Positions 1-10,008 of a stretch of 64,000 nucleotides of DNA are shown here, piece by piece. The notes beneath the pieces are model-generated. The model was not told the origin of the DNA, made no database searches, and saw only the letters and a list, made by a program, of their open reading frames with translations. The DNA comes from Ephemerocybe angulata (Eukaryota > Basidiomycota > Agaricomycetes > Agaricales > Psathyrellaceae), in contig JAACJK010000169.1 in the NCBI GenBank assembly GCA_013368325.1, forward strand, positions 558,001-622,000. Direction: 5' to 3'. How positions within the stretch are numbered: the stretch's first letter is position 1; each line of letters opens with the position of its first letter. A program made the translations under genes and the position numbers.

Positions 1-1226
1 ATGTATTTGCCTCCTGCTACTGCTCGCGATGGGCTGGCAGTGTTCAGTCTCGCGGCACTCGCACCCGATTGGGTGGTACTTCTGAGCTCTGGCTAACGCC
101 GAATGAGGGGGCAATGACTCCAGTGACCGTCCGAGCAGCTGAGGGAGAAAGGGAAGAGGAGCGTCGGGGGTTTCATCGATTGAGGCTGGGCGTTCTGTAG
201 ATGGGCGTGGCTCTTCACCGCCTGCGCCGTTGTCGGCCTTATTCAAACTTTCCAGCAGCGCTGCCATGTAGGCTGGGACGGCAGCGATGCGAGGCGTAGT
301 GGAGGGCTGCGGGGCATCGTCCAATTTGCTATCGGCGCCGGCGTCGTCGATGGTAGGTGCTGTGATAGGGATCGGCGCTCCTCCGGCAACGTGGTCGGTG
401 CGGTGTATCATACATCCTTCCTTGCATCCTTCTGGTTTATATTTCTTGATGAACGCTTGCCTAGCCTTCTGCAATTCATCGAGCATAGCTAAGAGCCCTG
501 TAGGCGGAGGGGGCGGAGGGATCGCGGCGTCGAGTATGCCACATTCTTCGAGCCACTCGAAGCAGGAGGCGTCGTCGTCGTCGATTATTTCCTCCACACG
601 CTACCGTGACGTTAGCGACATCCAGTATAACGCCTCTCCTACTGAAGTACGACACTTACCTCCTGGACCCATCCTAGGGTTATTTGCTCCTTAGAGACTG
701 GGGCATTCTCGTTCCTCTTCCCCTTCCTATCGACAATGGGAGGTCTGTAATCCTTCGCCATTTCATCCACGATTTCCAGGGGCCTAACCTCATGCTTCAA
801 AGCCTCGATTTGTGGCAAGATTCGCGAAAGGCGTTCCTTGAAGCAAATAGTCAATTTTCTCCGAAAGGAGAGTTGGATGGGAGACGACGTACCTTTGCGT
901 CTACGAGCGTCTCGTAGTCAATATTTTCGACCTCGTCGTCTTCAGTTCCTATCGATACTCTGAGTTGTATCGCCCTCAAAGCTAGATTTACTCTGACATA
1001 TGTCAGACAAATGCCTATATTGTGGATGAACGGTAGAAGAGCTTTGAGCATACCTGGAATCTAGATGTCGCATCTCTCTCAGCGTTTGACCAACGATGTC
1101 CATCGACGGTCCTGCGGCACCTGGCAGAGATAGGCCGTCGACTCTGCCCAACTCGACCCGCGGTTCGTTCTCGCCTCGCTGTGGTGAGCCTGGCTGGGAT
1201 TGGATGGGGTCCACTACGCTGCTCAT
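1..1226 (-). CDS. Family-A hypothetical protein, copy 1 (partial, 3' end beyond window edge)
   Basis: First of five related minus-strand genes; I do not recognise the family. Exon 1 starts at 1226 (MSSVVDP...) and ends in the conserved PSMDIVGQTLREMRHLDSR. Exon 2 (about 990 to 900) carries VNLALRAIQ and ends YETLVDAK before a GTACGT donor. Exon 3 (about 840 to 661) has ERLSRILPQIEALKHEV and ends GWVQE before GTAAGT. Exon 4 (from about 594) opens with an acidic EEIIDDDDASCFEWLEECG motif. It continues through a Pro/Ala-rich stretch to a Cys-rich GCECRETEHCQ segment, then runs open off the left edge, so the C-terminus is missing. No signal peptide or membrane segment is visible. Exon order and phase match the copies at 2.1-3.1, 3.8-4.5, 5.2-6.3 and 8.0-8.7 kb. 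Exon borders come from splice motifs plus comparison of the copies. Confidence 0.6.
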
Positions 1227-2110
1227 GTCGATGATAGAGTAGATAGGTACAGAGAAGGGGCAGAAGACAGGAAAAGGGGAAGGGAGGACCCATGACAACC
1301 CCAAAATCAACCCTGTGAGCTTATATGGGCGGACACCCCGCCCGTCGCAAAGAGAAGGGTCTACGAAGTTGGAATTCTCTCTCTGCCTCGTGCCCTGCCT
1401 CATGCTTTGCTAAACACCACTGGTATATCCATTATTGAATGAGCTCCTCAACTTGAAGCAGGCACGGAACTAATGGGGTCGTCTTGAGGATGTCACATCC
1501 CAAGGCCACGATAAGGATCGACCGGTGCTCTGGAGAACATAGCCCGTCCCCAAATTTTTGCAGATATACCGCTTGCCAAACACGAACGCACGAAAGCAGA
1601 CCGTGAAACTGCACGACGCAGTAGTGCACCACGGTCCAACTTACAGAAAGCCGATCAAATGTTGACATCCGGCGCTATGCTTCCTGTTTGCCTGCAGAAA
1701 AAGCTAATTTGAGCACTTAGCGATCTAATGCATTGCGCGCCACTTTAATCATGACCCTTTCAAGGCTGTGGTCCTATCTTCGCAATTGGGGGACGAGCGA
1801 CTTACACGGGCGCTTAGTGCTAAAATCACGCCTTGTCACAGAGCAGTCACATTGGTTCCTGTGTCACGCCCTCCAAAAAGAGACTCGGAGTAGACGCCGA
1901 GGACCACTGGCAGATCTGCTGTGACCTCGAAGATCAGATTAGGTTGTTTCTATCGCTAATTCAGGCGGTCCCATTCACTCTATTGGTAAAGGCTGTACAT
2001 GGGAGCAGGCAACATTGCCCTCCAGGACGATTCACGAATGCACTTCTCCAAAATAGGGTAGCAATGCATATTCAGGGGGAGAAGCGCGATTTCTATCTAC
2101 ACCAGCTAGC
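1227..2110. other. Intergenic, no gene recognised
   Basis: Both strands hold only short overlapping open frames without homology or plausible exon chains. It includes the putative promoter of family-A copy 1 just right of 1226 and the downstream side of copy 2. Confidence 0.5.
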
Positions 2111-3077
2111 TCATGCTTCCGGTGCTGGACGAGATAAGGGAGTGGCGACATGTGCCCATTTCAGGGGCGGCACCCGGATTGTAAGTGGGGGTTGCCGGTG
2201 TATAACTCGTGTTTGCCCAGCTCTCCGGGCAATCCTTGTCTCAGACGAGATATCGCATGCGAGTCCCCTCTTGTGGGTCTTTGTACGACCAAGCCGATAG
2301 CTCAGAGTCTCCAAAGCGACGCGAGGGGCAATCGTTCTAGAGACCTCTATGAAGTGAAAGAAGGCGACCGTCTCGTCGTCCAGAGTGATGTTCAAAGTCT
2401 ATCTCCAGTCAGCGGCCATCGTGAAGATAAGTCGAACATTTGATTGAGCTACACGCACATCGTTCAGTGTTTGCAGCTCTATGGAGGAGGCGCCTTTTTT
2501 TAACTTCCCTAGGATGTTCTCGAGAGTGGGAAGGATGACAGTCAGGCGTGCCTATTGAAGGGTCTATCATTGATTGCGCCATAGTTTAAGATTGGAGTAA
2601 TAGTCACCTTGGCCTCGTTGAGCAGAGCGTACATTTCAACATTCTCCGTGCCGACCATGTTGGTTTCGAGATCGACGAGGGTTACGAGTGCATCACTAAC
2701 TCTAACAGCTGCCTCAGATATCATGTCAATCTCTTATTACAAACGTTAGAACACACCTTCTGTCGAGGTCATAGGCGGCTTGAAGTCTTCCCATAACCAC
2801 CTTTTCTAAGCTGGGAGCGGCAAGATGGAAGTGATCCATCTCCTTCCCTTTAGCATGCGGAAAAGGGCGCAGCATCGACTAAGTAATGGCCTTGGTTAGA
2901 TAACATTCTAGCCAAGGTATGTGATGAACGAACCTTCGGTCTGGGCTGATACATGGGAACCGGGTCTTCAACTGCAACTTGTTGATCCCTCCCATCGGGA
3001 GAGGGGAAGTGTATTATACGATTGAGAATATCTTGCGCTATTTCACTCCGCGGCACAACCGTTGGTGTTGTCAACAT
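2111..3077 (-). CDS. Family-A hypothetical protein, copy 2
   Basis: Diverged member of the same unrecognised family. The parts follow the shared order. Exon 1 starts at 3077 with PRSEIAQDILNRIIHF (compare IVAQRL in other copies). Exon 2 (about 2705 to 2614) holds AVRVSDALVTLVDLE and ends LLNEAK before a GTGACT donor. Exon 3 has LTVILPTLENILGKLKK and ends TLNDVR before a GTGTAG donor. Exon 4 carries ITLDDETVAFFHFIEVS and runs to a stop at 2111. The tail after it is basic and does not resemble the acidic, Cys-containing tails of copies 1 and 4, so the 3' end may be decayed or mis-joined. Every family exon can be found, which argues for a gene, but divergence is high and one intron uses an unusual donor. 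Function unknown. Confidence 0.45.
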
Positions 3078-3820
3078 GTTCTAATACTGGTCGTCCTGCG
3101 GACGGTTCTTGCCGTTGATCCCCATAGCCTCTGGTTTCTTCGAAACCTTTTATATGTTCCTATGGCGAGTCAATAACCGATTGGACATGTTCACCACTGT
3201 TTGGTCGTTGCACGTCCAAAGTAGCTGCTACGGTACACAGTGCGCCTTCAGTTTGCCGCTATTTGGCGGGGTTATCTTATGGTTGCGCACCAATTGGGAA
3301 GCGCGGTTGGCCAACGGTGGGCTCTACGGCCACCGGCCGAGTCGATGTGGTGGGGGGAACATGCAGTTGACCGGGCTTCTTGAGGTTAACCGGCGTGCTG
3401 CAGCTAAGGAAGAAAGGCGGTGCGAGAACGCTGATTGGCTTAAAGGCCGTGACGAATGGATATGGATAACTTCTTGAGCGGAAATGAACGAAAGTGATTC
3501 CTATCACTGATAGGTGCGCCACCAGCCTGAGCGCTTCAAGATTTGAATGGGCTTCCGTGGCTTCTGCATTGTTGTGACGGTAGCATCGAAAGCTGTGTGG
3601 TCAATGGAATGACCTTGATTCCTGAGGAAGCTTGAACGCCGCCTAGAAATTATGAGTCACTCGGAACTGAGCATTGGCTGCCCTTCGGGAATCACAGCGG
3701 CAGGTCGAGGCGCCACTTTCACAAGTTCGCATTCGACATGGCCGTTAAAATCGCGGTACGCACTATCGTGCCATCGAATACATATGCTTAGTCCCTTGGC
3801 TATCGAACCCCTAACTCGTT
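3078..3820. other. Intergenic, no gene recognised
   Basis: A plus-strand open frame of 122 codons (3109-3477) crosses this stretch, but I see no homology, sensible exon partner or family motif in it. Otherwise nothing. Confidence 0.4.
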
Positions 3821-4456
3821 TCAAATTGATAACCCTGGAATGCCGCTCTCTGGCTCGTGCTTTGCCTCATGTCGCTCAACGTCCAAAGCACCGAAACTTT
3901 TGAGAATCCAGAAATACGCTAGGGTGTCTTCGTCCAAGATGTCGTTCAACCTCTGGTGTAGCGCCAATATATAGATCGTTGTTATAAGGTTGTTCGACTG
4001 AAGAGTAGACAGTAAGAAATGGACACGCACCTTTGTCTCTTCAAGTGATACGAGTCCTACAATGCTCATTGGATTAGCATCATGAGCGCTTGATCTGTGG
4101 TTGTTTTGCAAGATGTCCAAGTCGTATAAGAGAAGTTCAAGTTTTGGAACTATCGCGGATAATCGTTTCTGATGAACTGCATGTAAGGTTGATAACACCC
4201 CAAATGAAGAACATCACACATACCTTCGCCTCGAGCAGCATCTCGCGCCTTGCTGGCAGGCGCATGCCACGCCTTGGGTCTCGCTCAATAGCCTCGATGG
4301 CAGAATCAACTCTGGTAATCGCACTTCACGTTTAATATTGATGACGATATCACCCTAGTGTGAGCTATCGGCGTACCTTTTCTCGTACTCGAGGTATTCC
4401 CGCAACCTCTCGACGACGACTAGCACAGGTGCAGAAGCGGGGAGTGGGGATGCCAT
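3821..4456 (-). CDS. Family-A hypothetical protein, copy 3 (short form)
   Basis: Short, four-exon member. Exon 1 (4456-4377) begins MASPLPASAPVLVVVERLRE and ends EYEKR before a GTACGC donor. Exon 2 (about 4315 to 4225) holds VDSAIEAIERDPRRG and ends MLLEAK before GTATGTG. Exon 3 has RLSAIVPKLELLLYDLDI and ends VSLEETK before GTGCGT. Exon 4 opens RLNDILDEDTLAYFWILKSF and ends at a stop at 3821. The predicted protein is about 150 residues: the three helical-looking blocks and the acidic exon-4 motif are kept, but the long low-complexity, Cys-rich C-terminus of copies 1 and 4 is absent. Start chosen because it gives the conserved exon-1 block a short leader. Function unknown. Confidence 0.55.
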
Positions 4457-5157
4457 CTCAGGATTCCCTCGCACCTGAGGCAGCCTATACGTTCGTTCAG
4501 GGAGTCATTTATTACAAATGACCCGGTTGCGCTCATGCCAACTTCGTGGGCGCCTATCTTAGTCCTCTGCCTCATGTCCGTCCTTTCTGAGCTCCGTCGT
4601 ATGCAAGTATACCCTTTTGGACTCACACGTAATAAGACATGGGGGAGGCTGCCCCATTTAGCGCTTCTGTCTCCAACACGTGCATTTGGCGTCTCCATCC
4701 ACTTTAAGCTAGACTGTACTCGGGGACCTTATTTGTGACCTCTCCGCTTCGTGGAATTCCAATCGAGTCATTGAGGTCCACAGCACCATTCAAGGTTCTT
4801 TTGGGCCGAATCTACATCTTCTGTTACTCAAGGGCGGTCCCTTTTCTTCGATCTGGCAACTTTTGCAAGAAACTGATGCATGTTGCAGAAGTCAGGTTCT
4901 GGAAACAAGATTGCCGATCTACTATTCAATGGATCTGAGAAAATTCTGTATAAGGTACCCTTCTCGTAGCTTGTCACACCGAGGATTGTGACATTCTATT
5001 GGAAACCGCCTTCCCTAACGAATTGGATGCGGCTGCGGGGTGCGGAAGAGCTCGCCAATTTCACCAAGATCCAAATTCCGGGAACGGGACTCCGGTATGG
5101 AAATGTCTATCGGTATACGGACGACCCTCTTTCTCGCTTCAATAAAATCTACCCCAT
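4457..5157. other. Intergenic, no gene recognised
   Basis: Contains the upstream region of family-A copy 3 and the downstream side of copy 4. Small open frames on both strands show no homology or coherent exon chain. Confidence 0.45.
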
Positions 5158-6274
5158 TTACAGCGGCATGCTACCCCTCAACGTGGGTGTGAGGGAACCA
5201 TCTGACTGTGAATCGTTGCCTTCACTGCCCACCTCATCCGACTGATCACCGTTATCTTCCTCTTCTTCCTCGGGAACGGGGACGAGGCCCGAGCTGCCGG
5301 CGTGTTGGACCCCTGCCCCACTGCCACAGGCGTCTGATTCAATGTGGCACTGGTAGCATGGGCATCCAGATCTATGCTCTACAGGACCCATCGCCATGCC
5401 TTCAAACATCTTGAGCGTCTGGGCCATAATATCTGGGCCGGGCAGTGAGAGAACGCCGGATCGTGTAGGGAGATTTGTCGAAGAGCTTGAAGCCTCCTCA
5501 GTACTTTTCACCGGGGAAACGTTCTCGTCGGTACCGACCCTAACCAGCTCCATGTATTTGAGCGTCACAGAGCGGAGTGTTTTCAGGTTAGGGTGTGCCT
5601 TATCGATAATATCGGAGTCTTCGAGATCCTTGAAAAACTGGATCGTATCATCGTCGAGTATATCTTCCAACCTCTGCAGCTGGATAAGCGTGTATACAAC
5701 CTAGTATAGTGGCCTTTACGCACATTTTGAACTTCGTCTAAGCTGATTTCCTCTGCGGACGACGGGGGCGCTCCATCACCCCTATTGCCCTTACCCCCAC
5801 CAGCATTCAAGTCGTCCTTGGGGTCGTCGACGATCTCCAACGCTTCGATCTCCTGCGCCAGAAGTTCGAGCTGGGGAAGGATGACAGAGACTCGAAGCTT
5901 GAGTTAAGAGTAAGCCAAATGGTCTATCCAAGTAAATCGATGAGTATATTAGGTACCTTGGCATCCACAAGCTTTGAGTACTTGGCTTCAAGCGCCTTGC
6001 TGTCTCTGACTACCACTGCCTCAAATTCCATTAATCGCATTGCATCCCTGACCCTGGACTTCATCAATCATCTGACCCAATGTAGGACGGTAAGGAAAAA
6101 GGTCTACCTGCGATAGAAGCTAATGAACTGGGCCAGACGTTGAGCGACGACGTTCGCGGAGGGAGAGGTGCCCCCGTCTTGGGTACCGTCAGTGTCTTCG
6201 AAGTCATCGATCATGGGCTCAGCATCTTTAGGAAAGAAGCTCGGCGAGGTAGGGTCTGGGAAGATAAAGTTCAT
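5158..6274 (-). CDS. Family-A hypothetical protein, copy 4 (most complete member)
   Basis: The clearest and complete member, about 285 residues in four exons. Exon 1 (6274 to about 6111) starts MNFIFPDPTS, is acidic, and ends SANVVAQRLAQFISFYRR before GTAGAC. Exon 2 (about 6053 to 5960) has VRDAMRLMEFEAVVV and ends YSKLVDAK before GTACCT. Exon 3 has LRVSVILPQLELLAQEIEAL and ends near SLDEVQNV. Exon 4 begins RLEDILDDDTIQFFKDLEDS, continues through a helical segment (LKYMELVRVG), a Cys cluster GCPCYQCHIESDAC and a run of glutamates, and stops at 5158. The Cys cluster aligns with GCECRETEHC of copy 1, so it is probably a conserved element and possibly metal binding. Exon 3 and exon 1 resemble amphipathic helices. 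No known domain recognised. Confidence 0.65.
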
Positions 6275-7949
6275 AGTACTGGGTGACTGTGAATGGGTAG
6301 TAGGAAAGGGAGAATGGGGGAGTGGGAATTTTGAAACCAAAATGCTCGTTGACCCCGAAAAAGTGATCCTGCGAATTTGGGTTCACGTCTCCGCCGCCAT
6401 CCAAATTAAGTAGGTTTCCAGGTGCGTGCCCGTGCCTCATGTATGTCCACGCGCGTTGCCGCTGTCTTTGTGAATGAAGACTATACGCGGAGAGGTGGAA
6501 TTTGTGCAATGCTCCGGCGCGGCTTAGGGACGGGGAGTTCTTCATACTTTGCTACCGCATTCGTAGAGCCGCCGAGCTTTCTCGGCCCGAATAAAGCCTC
6601 GGTGTACCAATAGAGTAGACCCAGAGTAGCTCTTTTGGACTATAGAATGGAAGCTCAAGAATTTCTGCAGCGTACACGTCGATACCACAGGAGTGCCATG
6701 GTGTCAGCGAAAACGCGTCTCTCACATTGCCCTACCTATACTGCTTGAATTCCTGATATTTCCATGCATATAAAGTAGTAATAGGCCTTTTTTGAAGGTG
6801 CAATATGTGGTTCGCCTTGAGGAAAGTCAATGAGCCGGATTCCAAGGTTTCCAGCGCCGCCATTAGCACATAACCGCCGGGCGCTTAAGTCACAACCTGT
6901 CACAAAGCGTGACAAAGTCCCAAATGGGGTGTGCCAGGATCAAACTGCCACGACAGCAGCGCAGGCCCCAAATGGCAAAACGACTGGGGCCCAAGGGTTG
7001 GTTATGTTCAGCTTCCTTCCTCAATGCGGGCTATGCGGGCTAGTTGCTTTTATGGACGCACGTAGCTGAGCGCTAAACAGGATATAATCGCTCTACCGTC
7101 TACCAGATGGCTGGACTGCAATCTGGGACTGGCGTAATAGACCTGGTTTCAAGACGCTCACCGAATCGGTCCTGAGCAAGGTCTCCAAAGATCGTCAAGG
7201 CCTTCTTGGCGATCAGTTCTCGACACGATCTACGACGCCAATCGCGGGCGCTTAAATGGTATCGATGGTATCGTTCACCGATCTAAAGACGGTCACAGCG
7301 GCTGGATTGCTTTCGCTTCATGATTGCTTTCGCTTCATCATGGTCAATATATTATTATACATGCGATGAATTGGCGATCAGCACTAGAGCTACTAATACA
7401 TCACTCCTTGCAAGTCCAAGAAAGCAGTACCCTCATGTGGTGCGCGCATGAGGAACATACGCGTACCAGAGGTGAAGGGAACGAGCACGATCTTTCCGTC
7501 CGTTCAGAAGCCACAACCATCTTGACCATTGTAACCCATTCCGGTGCCGCCAGGCACCTCCCCACTCCAATCCCGAGGCTATCGAAGCACGAGAAGACAT
7601 GCCGCACCAGGCCGCACCCCCATCCCGTTCCCCAGCCTATATCAAATCGGCAACCAGGTCAGTGGCCCGCCCCTACTCATCCAAGTTATCGCAGGGGTTG
7701 TTGAGACAGGGCATTACTTGCGTCAAACACCAAGCTGAGGATTGACCGAAGCTCCTCAGTTTGCCGCCTGGAATCACCAGGGCGTCGCCAATAAGTGCAG
7801 ACTTCCAACGTGAGCCCGGTCGAAGTCGACGATGCCGCCGGCTCCGGGGATCATACGTGGCCCTCTTGAATCTTCGTCTGTCGGTAAAGGGTGTGGTTTG
7901 GGCGGCATCCTGCGTTTCTGGCCTACTCCTCCTTTCGCTCCCCCACAGG
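6275..7949. other. Intergenic, no convincing gene
   Basis: About 1.7 kb without a supportable gene. A minus-strand fragment around 7500-7395 (TDGKIVLVPFTSGTR...) looks protein-like but has an in-frame stop just before it and no partner exon. The 3' end of family-A copy 5 may reach into 7750-7949: an acceptor-like site near 7905 is followed by an open frame. Confidence 0.4.
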
Positions 7950-8663
7950 TCATGCAGGAGATACGGGGGTTCGAGCTGGTGGCACCAATTGCGCATACCC
8001 AAGGTACTCGAAGAGCCAGAGCACCTCGTCGTCAACGATATCGTCAAGTCTCTTTCGGATTGTAAGCCCAGGCCTCAGCACAGCGCCTCGCCAGAGGGAC
8101 ACACCTTGCGCACATCCGAAAGAGTGATCGTTTTGCGATGTCCTTGGGAGACTGACCAAATCTTGCCCCACATCGTGCTCACCGGCTGGGGCCCAGCCTC
8201 TTCGTCGGTGATGTCCAGAGGCTCGACTTCCCTGGCTAGAAGCACGAGTTGCGGGAGGACCACGGATAGATGTGCCTAGGTTCCAAGGTTGATTGAGAAT
8301 AGAGACTTTAGAATCACTCGCGAGGTACGCGTACCTTCGCCTCGACGAGTGTCCGATACTGTTCTTCGACATTCTCGCGAAGAACCAAGGGTCGGCCTTC
8401 AATCTCCCTGAGGGCCTCATTCACCCTAATTACAGTTCCATGAGCGCCGGGCTACATACGAACACAGTTGATACTCACCTATAATCTAGGTCCTGAACGT
8501 CGACTAACCGCTGTGCGACGATATTCATAGGGGTTCCTGGAACAGCGCCCTTGAGCTTCTGTGCCTTCCTTGTGTAATTGAGGTGGTTCTTCGGCGACTT
8601 CTGCCCAAGGCCTCCAGTATTGGAAAGTGGACCATATGTCCCCAGAATGTGGATCGAGCCCAT
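7950..8663 (-). CDS. Family-A hypothetical protein, copy 5
   Basis: Same exon plan. Exon 1 (8663 to about 8482) starts MGSIHILGTYGPL and ends TPMNIVAQRLVDVQDLDYR before GTGAGT. Exon 2 has NEALREIEGRPLVL and ends QYRTLVEAK before GTACGC. Exon 3 has LSVVLPQLVLLAREVEPLDI, followed by DITDEEAG, and ends TLSDVRK before GTGTGTC-like donor sequence. Exon 4 opens RLDDIVDDEVLWLFEYLG. Reading straight on gives a stop at 7950. A GTATGC donor right after EYLG could instead splice to an exon beyond about 7905, which would lengthen the protein to about 7745, so the 3' end is uncertain. Function unknown; no targeting signal seen. Confidence 0.55.
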
Positions 8664-9294
8664 GATGATCTTAGGGCGATGCTAGTGTGAAAGGGGAGAA
8701 GGCAGGAGAAGAGGGGAGGGATTCCGGAAGTAGCTGGAACATCCTGCCTTGATGGCCTTATATATAATTTACGTCCTCCGCCACGGTCCTGATATATCAA
8801 AAGCGTCTACTCGCCCCGTGGTCCCATGTCAGCGCTTTGACTGGCTGAATGATGTTCCAGCGCTGTGACTGCGGTTCTACGTTGAGAAGAACAGGCCCTC
8901 GGCCATCAGTTCCATAGAGCTCATCTGAGCACTCTAAGCATAAGTATGAGCGAGAAAGTACCCGGGTGTGTGGATAAAATAGAGGGTGGAACGAAAGGGT
9001 GAGCCTGAATGTTGAACATCGGTGCCCGGACAACGGAAAGCCATGAACTGAGGGGAAGTCACTGTTTAAATCCTAACTTCTTGCACGAGATGCACGTTCG
9101 CGATGGGCGCCTAATTCGAGTTCGACTTTGCTCCTATACCCAACCAGACTGGTTGGGTATAGGAGCAATACATGAACGTCGGGCCAGTCGACAATCACAA
9201 CTCTACATAACCACGCCTGGGACTCGGAGTAAGTAACAATTATACACGATTGGTGGAAACAAATAGAAGAACAAGTCGAAGTAGAAAACAGTGC
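8664..9294. other. Intergenic with a perfect hairpin
   Basis: No gene recognised. It holds the putative promoter of family-A copy 5 and the 41-nt perfect hairpin listed separately at 9128-9168. Confidence 0.5.
9128..9168. repeat. Perfect inverted repeat, 19-bp arms, 3-nt loop
   Basis: The arms at 9128-9146 and 9150-9168 are exact reverse complements (core CTATACCCAACCA / TGGTTGGGTATAG) around the loop GAC. The arms pair without mismatch and end abruptly at both outer edges. It lies between divergently placed genes, outside any coding region. It could be a small-RNA hairpin, a cruciform, or the relic of a palindromic insertion; the sequence alone does not decide. Confidence 0.8.
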
Positions 9295-10008
9295 TTATAC
9301 TGGCGACCTCTCGGTTTCGTTCCGAGCTTCCCCCGCTGCCTCTTTCCAACAATTCGCAATGAGAGCCATCAGGCAGGCTTGCGTAAGGTTTGCAGCGGCC
9401 TCCATGAACGTGCTCGAGGGGTACCCAAAAGCCAAAGTAGGCCCCGAATGTTCAAGCTTCCCGAGTATTTGAAGAGTGGCGATCGTGAGCGCGGTGCACC
9501 CCATGAGGAACAACAACGCGGATAGTGTGAAGGATATGGTGATTAACTTGGAAAGGGATAGTCTGTGGACACCCAATATTGAGAAAGCTTGAATGCTTAT
9601 TGCTTCCATGTGGGTGTCTGCCTGGTCTGGGAGGAAGGAGGTGGTTTCCAAGGGGCCTGCCCGGTCTGGGAGGAGGGGAGTGGTTTCCAACTCTTCAAGC
9701 CTCCCTCGCAAGAATGGGACGGGATGTCCAAGGGAGTCCTGGTACAAGGCATTTTTGACGTAAAGATACGAGAGGTCCGCAAAAATGAGGGTGGCAAACC
9801 CGAGAAGGGTAGTGACGGAGGTTTGGAATATCTGTAGAAAACAGTTGTTCGGAAGGCACCATACAACAAAGCTGAGCCACCATAACCGATTCAGGAGGCG
9901 GCGACTTGTTTCCAATCGTGCGATCCCTACATTTCCCTCTTCCGGTGGATAGGGCACAGCGTTGAAATGGGGGCGATAGGGTGAAGGGGCCCGGGAATCG
10001 CTCGACAT
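9295..10008 (-). CDS. Putative multi-pass membrane protein (family not recognised)
   Basis: Single open frame giving about 237 residues from the methionine at 10008 (MSSDSRAPSPYRP). An in-frame ATG at 10155 would add 49 basic, low-complexity residues, so I prefer the shorter form. Hydrophobic segments: about 45-65 (RLWWLSFVVWCLPNNCF), 70-92 (VTTLLGFATLIFADL), 155-185 (ISFTLSALLFLMGCTALTIA) and 210-225 (TQACLMALIANCW). Between segments two and three lies a polar loop with an imprecise tandem repeat, LETTPLLPDRAGP / LETTSFLPDQAD. The layout is loosely reminiscent of the C-terminal half of Agaricomycete seven-helix proteins such as DUF6534, but I cannot confirm that. Upstream exons could exist. 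Probably endomembrane or plasma-membrane located. Confidence 0.45.
   Translation of the reverse strand: MSSDSRAPSPYRPHFNAVPYPPEEGNVGIARLETSRRLLNRLWWLSFVVWCLPNNCFLQIFQTSVTTLLGFATLIFADLSYLYVKNALYQDSLGHPVPFLRGRLEELETTPLLPDRAGPLETTSFLPDQADTHMEAISIQAFSILGVHRLSLSKLITISFTLSALLFLMGCTALTIATLQILGKLEHSGPTLAFGYPSSTFMEAAANLTQACLMALIANCWKEAAGEARNETERSPV
9628..9694. repeat. Imprecise tandem repeat inside the membrane-protein gene
   Basis: Two adjacent units both beginning GGTCTGGGAGGA and ending GTGGTTTCCAA encode the duplicated LETT-LPD loop of the protein at 9295-10008. The units differ by a few bases and a length change that keeps the reading frame. Confidence 0.6.

Noticed and set aside
3109..3477. 122-codon plus-strand frame
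   Set aside because: No start context, homology or exon partner; lies in an intergenic region between family-A genes.
7395..7510. Protein-like minus-strand fragment TDGKIVLVPFTSGTR, faintly like a prefoldin beta-strand motif
   Set aside because: Too short, preceded by an in-frame stop, no partner exons; similarity could be chance.
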